From Clostridia bacterium (GTDB taxonomy: Bacteria; Bacillota_A; Clostridia; Oscillospirales; CAG-272): DNA of 37,926 nt. Under the pieces are notes generated by a model. It had not been told where the DNA came from. It did not search any database and was given only the letters and a program-made list of their open reading frames with translations. The position numbers and the translations under genes are program-made. Location: NCBI GenBank assembly GCA_017936125.1, contig JAGBGE010000007.1, positions 1-37,926 on the forward strand, read 5' to 3'. Below, piece by piece: positions 33,855 through 37,926 of the stretch. Within the stretch, counting starts at the first letter, position 1, and every line of letters starts with the position of its first letter.

Positions 33855-34871
33855 TCACGCGCGAATAGCACTCATCTCGCCACGCAGGTTCTGTTCCATT
33901 TTCTCCTTGATTTCGTCCTTGGAAATGCCAAGGCTAAAGAGATAATAAAGCTTCGCTACCGCTGCCTCGGTGGTCATATCAGCGCCGCTGACAGCACCTG
34001 CCGCCTTGAGTGCAGAGCTTGTTTCATATGCGCCGAGCGTTACCGTTCCCGACGGACACTGCGAGCAGACCGTCACGACAGAGCCCGACTCGAACGCGCG
34101 CGAGATTATCGGTATCAGCGAACCGGAGTCAGATGGAATATTTCCCGCGCCGAAGGTCTCAAGCACTATGCCCGAGAGCTTCTCGGTCATTATCGACTCA
34201 AAGAGTCCGAACTGTATGCCCGGGAACACCTTTAGCACGCCAATCGGCACTTCCGAAAGCGAGCGCAAGACGAGCTCTCCGCCAGAGCCAGAGCCAATGG
34301 CGGAATAGTTATACTTTATCGCTATGCCGACGTCGGCAAGGTGCGGATAATTGGGAGAATCGAATGCGACGAGGTCGTCAGCGCTCATCTTTACCGCGCG
34401 ATTACCGCGCAGGAGCTTGCCGCTGAAGTAGAGACAGACCTCTCTCGCCACGCCATCTGCCGCGATAAGAAGCGAGGTGACTAGGTTATCCCTGCCGTCG
34501 CTGCGAATCTCGGACAAGGGAATCTGCGAGCCCGTGAGCACAACCGGCTTGTCGAGTCCCTCGAGAATAAAGGAGAGTGCCGAGGCGGTGTACGCCATCG
34601 TATCCGTGCCGTGAAGCACCACAAAGCCGTCAAAATCCTTGTAATTATCGTAAATCACGCCTGCAATCTTGTTCCACTCCTTGACGGTGATGTCAGAGGA
34701 GTCGAGCAGCGGTGACATCTCATAGAGCTGCCACAGAGGCGCATTCTCGCTCTGCATATCGGGGATAGCCGCGATAGCCTCACCGAGAAAGCGTGAGGGC
34801 GCATATCCCTTGTCGGTGCGCTTCATTCCTATCGTGCCGCCCGTATATATTATCAAAACCTTCTTTTTCAT
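33855..34871 (-). CDS. ansA: type I (cytoplasmic) L-asparaginase
   Basis: Hydrolyses asparagine to aspartate and ammonia. The 338-aa protein shows the first catalytic Thr in IIYTGGTIGM near the N-terminus, the second motif VVLHGTDTMAYTASAL, VVLTGSQIPLSEIRSDGRDNL (type I signature) and the C-terminal FGAGNIPS region. There is no signal peptide, so it acts in the cytoplasm. ATG at 34871 follows AAGGAG and lies one base after the ruvX stop codon, indicating coupling. It ends an rlmA-ruvX-ansA operon. Confidence 0.93.
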   Translation of the reverse strand: MKKKVLIIYTGGTIGMKRTDKGYAPSRFLGEAIAAIPDMQSENAPLWQLYEMSPLLDSSDITVKEWNKIAGVIYDNYKDFDGFVVLHGTDTMAYTASALSFILEGLDKPVVLTGSQIPLSEIRSDGRDNLVTSLLIAADGVAREVCLYFSGKLLRGNRAVKMSADDLVAFDSPNYPHLADVGIAIKYNYSAIGSGSGGELVLRSLSEVPIGVLKVFPGIQFGLFESIMTEKLSGIVLETFGAGNIPSDSGSLIPIISRAFESGSVVTVCSQCPSGTVTLGAYETSSALKAAGAVSGADMTTEAAVAKLYYLFSLGISKDEIKEKMEQNLRGEMSAIRA

Positions 34872-34872
34872 A

Positions 34873-35310
34873 CTATCTCCTTGCCGCGCGCTCACGGTCA
34901 ATGTAATTCTGGAGTATTATCTCTGCCGAGAGGGTGTCTACGGCGTTCTTGCGCTTTTTGCCGTAAGTACCCGTCTCACCGAGGAAGCGGTAGGCGACCA
35001 TAGTAGTCATTCGCTCGTCGTAAAAGTCGATTGGAATAGCCGTGTACTCGGCAACGAGAGCCGCGAACGCGCGGATAACCTCGGTGCGCTCGCCCTCCGA
35101 GCCGTCCATATTCTTAGGTAGTCCGATTATAATTCTCTTGCAGGAGCGCGACTCGGCTTCCCTCGCCACTCTCTCGGCAGTCTTGCGCATTCCGCCCTCG
35201 GAGATAGTGCATATTCCGCTGGCGAGCATACCCGACATATCGCATTCGGCAAGCCCTGTGCGCTTGTCACCGTAGTCAACGCCGAGATATTTTCCGTGCG
35301 TCAGGTCCAT
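34873..35310 (-). CDS. ruvX: YqgF/RuvX-family Holliday junction resolvase-like nuclease
   Basis: A 145-aa RNase H-fold protein; the family is linked to 16S rRNA 5'-end maturation and to Holliday junction resolution. The motifs are complete: GVDYGDKRTG (first acidic residue), IIIGLPKNMDGSEGERT, DFYDERMTT and VDTLSAEIILQNYID (last acidic residue). The start is ATG 35310, preceded by AGGAGG located at the end of rlmA; a longer open frame upstream overlaps rlmA. It ends in TAG, one of two genuine TAG stops in the window, immediately before the ansA ATG. Confidence 0.94.
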   Translation of the reverse strand: MDLTHGKYLGVDYGDKRTGLAECDMSGMLASGICTISEGGMRKTAERVAREAESRSCKRIIIGLPKNMDGSEGERTEVIRAFAALVAEYTAIPIDFYDERMTTMVAYRFLGETGTYGKKRKNAVDTLSAEIILQNYIDRERAARR

Positions 35311-35312
35311 TG

Positions 35313-36125
35313 CTATATCCTCCTGTATACGAAAATGCGAAAATCTATCTTGCACTTGAGGCTCGAAAGCGCCATAACTCTCTCCCTTCCCGTAGCGTTC
35401 GTGCGATAAGCGTAGGGCGTCATCATAAAGAGATTATATACGTGGATAGGATTGTCAAGATAGATATTGTACGTAAGCGGCTCGTCGGAAAGAAGCTCAA
35501 AGCCCTCGAGAGCCGAGTCGGCAACCGTATTCCTGTACGGAGTGTCGTATATCACTTTCTTAAGGTCAAAAAGATGCTCCTCACCCGGAATTGCCATTAT
35601 AAATATGCCACCGCGCTTCAATACTCTCGCAGTTTCCGACAGAGCGAGAGGAGAGAAGGTGTTAATCACCGTATCAAACTCACCGTCGGGAACGGGCATA
35701 TGGTAAGAGCCTGCGACAACCGCGGATATGCGTGGGTTCTTCTTGCAAATCTCACGCACCGCATCCTTCGATATATCAAAAGCCGATACGTCGCTCGTCA
35801 TATCGCGAGCCATAATCGCGCGCTCGATTATATCGGTATAGTACCCCTCGCCCGCGCCCGCATCGAGCAGAGCCGCGCCGGGTGCTGTATACTCGGTGAC
35901 CTTGGCGGCAAGCTGCCTTGCAAGCGGCTCGTAGAAGCCACTCGCCAGAAACGTGCGTCGTGCGAGCACCATTTTTCTGTTATCACCATGCGTTCCGCGT
36001 GAGCTGCCGAGCAGAAGATTATAGTACCCACCGCGCGCTCTGTCGAAGGAATGTCCCTCTCCGCACACGCAGCTTGAGTCAAGAATATTCAGTTTTCCCT
36101 GGCATTTCGGACAGTTAAAGTGCAT
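35313..36125 (-). CDS. rlmA: 23S rRNA (guanine-N1)-methyltransferase, RlmA family
   Basis: A 270-aa SAM-dependent methyltransferase. The N-terminal zinc site (CPKC, CVC, GHSFD) followed by ARGGYYNLLL is diagnostic for RlmA proteins. The SAM motif is LLDAGAGEGYYTDII, with FDISKDAV as motif II and DTVINTFSPL as motif IV. The family methylates G745 or G748 of 23S rRNA, and which one cannot be told here. ATG 36125 has a weak AAGGG upstream. It is the first gene of the rlmA-ruvX-ansA operon, behind a strong promoter, and ends in TAG. Confidence 0.93.
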   Translation of the reverse strand: MHFNCPKCQGKLNILDSSCVCGEGHSFDRARGGYYNLLLGSSRGTHGDNRKMVLARRTFLASGFYEPLARQLAAKVTEYTAPGAALLDAGAGEGYYTDIIERAIMARDMTSDVSAFDISKDAVREICKKNPRISAVVAGSYHMPVPDGEFDTVINTFSPLALSETARVLKRGGIFIMAIPGEEHLFDLKKVIYDTPYRNTVADSALEGFELLSDEPLTYNIYLDNPIHVYNLFMMTPYAYRTNATGRERVMALSSLKCKIDFRIFVYRRI

Positions 36126-36174
36126 ATTTGTAAACCCTTGATTACATTTTATCTAGAATTATTTTCCAATCTGT

Positions 36175-36203
36175 ATTATAACATAAAATATATTAAAAGT
36201 CAA
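36175..36203 (-). promoter_or_regulatory. promoter of the rlmA-ruvX-ansA operon
   Basis: TTGACT (36198-36203), a 17-base AT-rich spacer ending in TGT, and TATAAT (36175-36180) form a strong extended -10 promoter 50 bases upstream of rlmA. Confidence 0.85.
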
Positions 36204-36230
36204 TGAAATATATTAAGTCAAAAAAGCCAG

Positions 36231-36258
36231 AAAAAAAGCCGCCACGAAAGTAGCGGCT
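36231..36258 (-). terminator. terminator of the DUF4097-like lipoprotein gene
   Basis: AGCCGC (36237-36242) pairs with GCGGCT (36253-36258), with an inner AC/GT pair and a GAAA tetraloop. The minus strand then runs into seven T (36231-36237), seven bases past the stop codon. Confidence 0.88.
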
Positions 36259-36264
36259 GAGAAA

Positions 36265-37284
36265 TTATTCCTCTATGGGATTTATATGGATTTCGTTGTG
36301 AGTCAGAATATTGATAGCGCACTTTCCGCTACCAACGGTGTACTTATTGTCGCTTACCTTCTCTGCCCCGTCAAATCCGATGTCTATAATGTCGCTGACC
36401 AATTCATCGTCAAACGCCTTTTCGAGCGTTTTATTAAGCGTGAACTCGCTATCCTGCGGAATGCTGATATAGACAGGCTTCTCGCACATCGTAAGGTCCA
36501 TAGAATTGAACTCATTCACCTTGATAAAGGTTGTGCCCTTGGTGCAGGAAATTTTTACTACGTTTGCCTTATTTACGATGAAATGAGTTTCGTTATAAAC
36601 AGAGCCGACGGTGTCCATACCGCCAACCTCTTCTGCACTGAACGCCACCTTTGCATAGCTGGAATTCAGACCGAGAGAGTAAACTGCACCCTTTGCGTTT
36701 AACTCATAGATTCTGTTCTCGCTCGAGCCGATATCGTCGTTATATCCTGCAATCTGCACGGTTTTTGCGCTGTCTATGCTAGCACGAACTGCACCGCAGT
36801 TTGTCGTAATGCTCAGCTTATCAAGAGTGTTTTCATAGGTGCCGAAATCAATACTTATATTTGCGCTGTCACTCGTAACGCCGAGGTAATAATCGTCATT
36901 CTGCGGCAGGGTTATTTTGAGGTCCTTTTTCATACCGTCGTAATTCTTTACGCCACTCTCTCCGAATGCAACGAACAAAACGTCGCCGTCACCGAGGGAC
37001 TGATAGGAGTAATGCACCTTGTGCGCATCGTCGCTCACACCGCTGGCAGTTTCCTCTATTATCAAAGAGGGAGAATCATGCGTTTCTATCGTAACGTTGC
37101 CCGAATACCAGGATAAATGGATTTTGGCAAGCTTTGATGCGTCCTCTAGCGTGGTATTTCCTGATGAATACTGTTCAGGCGAAGCATAGGAAAAATCGTA
37201 ATCACTTCCGCCAAACAGCCATCCGCAGCCGGTCATACCCAAAGTTATAACGAAGATTAAAAGCAAAGCAAGAATTTTTTTCAT
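36265..37284 (-). CDS. DUF4097-like surface lipoprotein
   Basis: A 339-aa lipoprotein starting at ATG 37284 after AAAGGTGG; an upstream ATG at 37302 would precede the ribosome binding site. The signal peptide ends in lipobox MTGC (Cys19-20). The body is a run of short beta strands (IHLSWYSGNVTIETHDSPSL, LKITLPQNDDYYLGVTSDSA, LDKLSITTNCGAVRASID), the pattern of the DUF4097 putative-adhesin beta-helix/roll. The last third (residues about 235-339) is less clear. It is monocistronic, with its own strong promoter and terminator. It may be a cell-envelope sensor or adhesin; no direct evidence. Confidence 0.8.
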   Translation of the reverse strand: MKKILALLLIFVITLGMTGCGWLFGGSDYDFSYASPEQYSSGNTTLEDASKLAKIHLSWYSGNVTIETHDSPSLIIEETASGVSDDAHKVHYSYQSLGDGDVLFVAFGESGVKNYDGMKKDLKITLPQNDDYYLGVTSDSANISIDFGTYENTLDKLSITTNCGAVRASIDSAKTVQIAGYNDDIGSSENRIYELNAKGAVYSLGLNSSYAKVAFSAEEVGGMDTVGSVYNETHFIVNKANVVKISCTKGTTFIKVNEFNSMDLTMCEKPVYISIPQDSEFTLNKTLEKAFDDELVSDIIDIGFDGAEKVSDNKYTVGSGKCAINILTHNEIHINPIEE

Positions 37285-37317
37285 ACAAATACCACCTTTC
37301 ATTGTTATTATACACTC

Positions 37318-37346
37318 ATTTTAGCACCGTAACTTTTGGTTGTCAA
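37318..37346 (-). promoter_or_regulatory. promoter of the DUF4097-like lipoprotein gene
   Basis: TTGACA (37341-37346), 17 bases ending in TGC, and TAAAAT (37318-37323) form a strong extended -10 promoter 33 bases upstream of the start codon. Confidence 0.85.
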
Positions 37347-37405
37347 TACTTTTGCCCAAAAAATAGAAATTCGACGATGCGACCGAATGCGAGAAATACT
37401 GTGTA

Positions 37406-37577
37406 ATGAAATCGTGCAGCGCACGATGAAATCCTCACCTTGTTCGGATGAAATCTTCAGCCTGCGGCTTCAGATGAAATTAAATCCGTCCTCTTTATCC
37501 CGACGAAGTCGGATTTCATCACAAAGTGATTTAATCCTATGTTAGTAGGATTTATCCCGTCTGTAAAGACGGATTTA
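37406..37577. repeat. array of short hairpins separated by ATGAAAT-type words
   Basis: ATGAAAT occurs at 37406, 37426, 37448 and 37474. The segments between are mostly small hairpins: CGTGC-AGC-GCACG, then a poor one, then AGCC-TGC-GGCT. The right half switches to the inverse word (ATTTCAT, ATTTAAT, ATTTAT) between CCGAC-GAA-GTCGG, ATCAC-AAA-GTGAT, a stem with AATCCTA, and CCGTCT-GTAA-AGACGG. The whole is thus roughly mirror-symmetric. It fills the gene-free stretch between the DUF4097 promoter and the window-edge gene. It looks like a dispersed non-coding element of gut clostridia. Confidence 0.7.
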
Positions 37578-37581
37578 GTTG

Positions 37582-37614
37582 AAAAAAAGCACTTGCTTAC
37601 GCGAGTGCTTTTTT
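37582..37614. terminator. terminator-like hairpin at the edge of the hairpin array
   Basis: An A-run, then the stem AGCACT (with inner GC pairs and a TTAC loop) pairing with AGTGCT, then a T-run. It is symmetric enough to act in both directions and may end the partial minus-strand gene at the window edge. Confidence 0.75.
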
Positions 37615-37684
37615 CCTGTGAAAGAGCGACCAAAAGGTGCGTAAAGTGGGGTAAGAACGACTAAAAGTACACCAACTGTGCACT

Positions 37685-37704
37685 CGACAAATTGGAATTT
37701 GTCG
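37685..37704. other. 20-bp perfect palindrome with GG centre
   Basis: Nine-base arms CGACAAATT and AATTTGTCG flank GG, 30 bases downstream of the partial gene's stop. It could be a protein site or part of the adjacent repeat element; no T-run follows on the minus strand. Confidence 0.6.
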
Positions 37705-37733
37705 CTCAGTCAAACTGAAATTTGCTTTGCTTA

Positions 37734-37926
37734 TCAGTCAGAAGCTGTCAGTATTTTTTCTGTTTCTGCTATATCCTTTTCAATTAACGGACGCATACTA
37801 TCTTTATATTTCGATAAATCTGCCCTATGCAAACATGATAATATTCTCGGAATATATTGTGGTTTTGCTATACCTACTTGCGCGAGAGCCTTAATGCACT
37901 GTCTGGCTGTAATCGGTTTTTCATCC
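37734..37926 (-). CDS. C-terminal end of a HEAT-like 'SufBD' family protein (partial)
   Basis: The last 63 codons of a gene entering from the right edge, ending in TGA at 37734-37736. The translation includes DEKPITARQCIKALAQVG, then IPRILSCL, LSKYKDSMRPLIEKDI and a short helical tail. The KYKDSM-x-LI-x-KDI block matches small helical HEAT-repeat-like proteins commonly annotated 'SufBD protein' in clostridia as I remember them, despite no tie to Fe-S assembly. The frame is open to the edge. Function unknown; the rest lies outside the window. Confidence 0.7.
   Translation of the reverse strand, partial: DEKPITARQCIKALAQVGIAKPQYIPRILSCLHRADLSKYKDSMRPLIEKDIAETEKILTASD

Noticed and set aside
37406..37577. 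CRISPR array
   Set aside because: The repeated word is only about 7 bases, its orientation flips midway, and the intervening segments are themselves palindromic; no cas genes are in view.

Overview
This 37.9 kb window looks like chromosome from an uncultured gut-type Clostridia (Bacillota). The support is Gram-positive style Shine-Dalgarno sites and sigma-A promoters, lipoprotein signal peptides with lipoboxes, the DUF5685-DnaJ-membrane protein-rimO-pgsA gene order, a THUMP/PP-loop ThiI without a rhodanese domain, and GH3 enzymes with the permuted domain order known from rumen and gut clostridia. Base composition is mixed, with AT-rich intergenic regions. Stop codons are mostly TAA or TGA; TAG ends two genes.

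Left part (1-5.9 kb): phosphoglycerate kinase (minus strand, cut by the window edge and interrupted by an in-frame TAG); a TetR-family regulator transcribed divergently from it, with a near-perfect promoter and a 24-bp operator-like palindrome; and a tightly packed five-gene minus-strand operon (DUF5685 protein, DnaJ-domain protein, small membrane protein, rimO, pgsA).

Centre (6.1-29.2 kb) is the distinctive part. A plus-strand CotH-kinase lipoprotein, with an N-terminal array of 30-residue Cys-rich repeats and a C-terminal CBM6/35-like domain, faces a six-gene minus-strand cluster of about 20 kb. In transcription order this cluster encodes three very large modular surface proteins (1354, about 879 and about 1492 aa), a 639-aa lipoprotein with BIG2 and beta-sandwich modules, and two large permuted GH3 glycosidases. 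One GH3 is secreted with four putative-Ig repeats; the other has a membrane segment at each end. The three giants are built from the same shuffled parts: Cys/His-rich ribbons, unnamed beta-rich modules that I call A, B and C, and Big_3-like Ig domains. One of them also carries a complete endonuclease/exonuclease/phosphatase (EEP) domain. The seven-Cys repeat of the CotH protein recurs in degenerate form in the giants. I infer that the locus encodes a cell-surface apparatus for binding and processing glycans, perhaps with Cys-rich modules as metal-binding assembly elements. The glycan link rests on two GH3s and one CBM-like domain; the assembly role is speculation.

Right part (29.3-37.9 kb): tRNA-Ser(GCT) with a consensus promoter and terminator; an alpha/beta-hydrolase lipase with a probable non-AUG start; pyruvate kinase; thiI; a small lipoprotein whose start lies upstream of the obvious one; type I asparaginase; ruvX; rlmA; a DUF4097-like lipoprotein; an array of short hairpins separated by a repeated ATGAAAT-type word; and the C-terminal end of a HEAT-like 'SufBD' protein cut by the window edge.

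All domain assignments come from reading motifs by eye; no database search was run.
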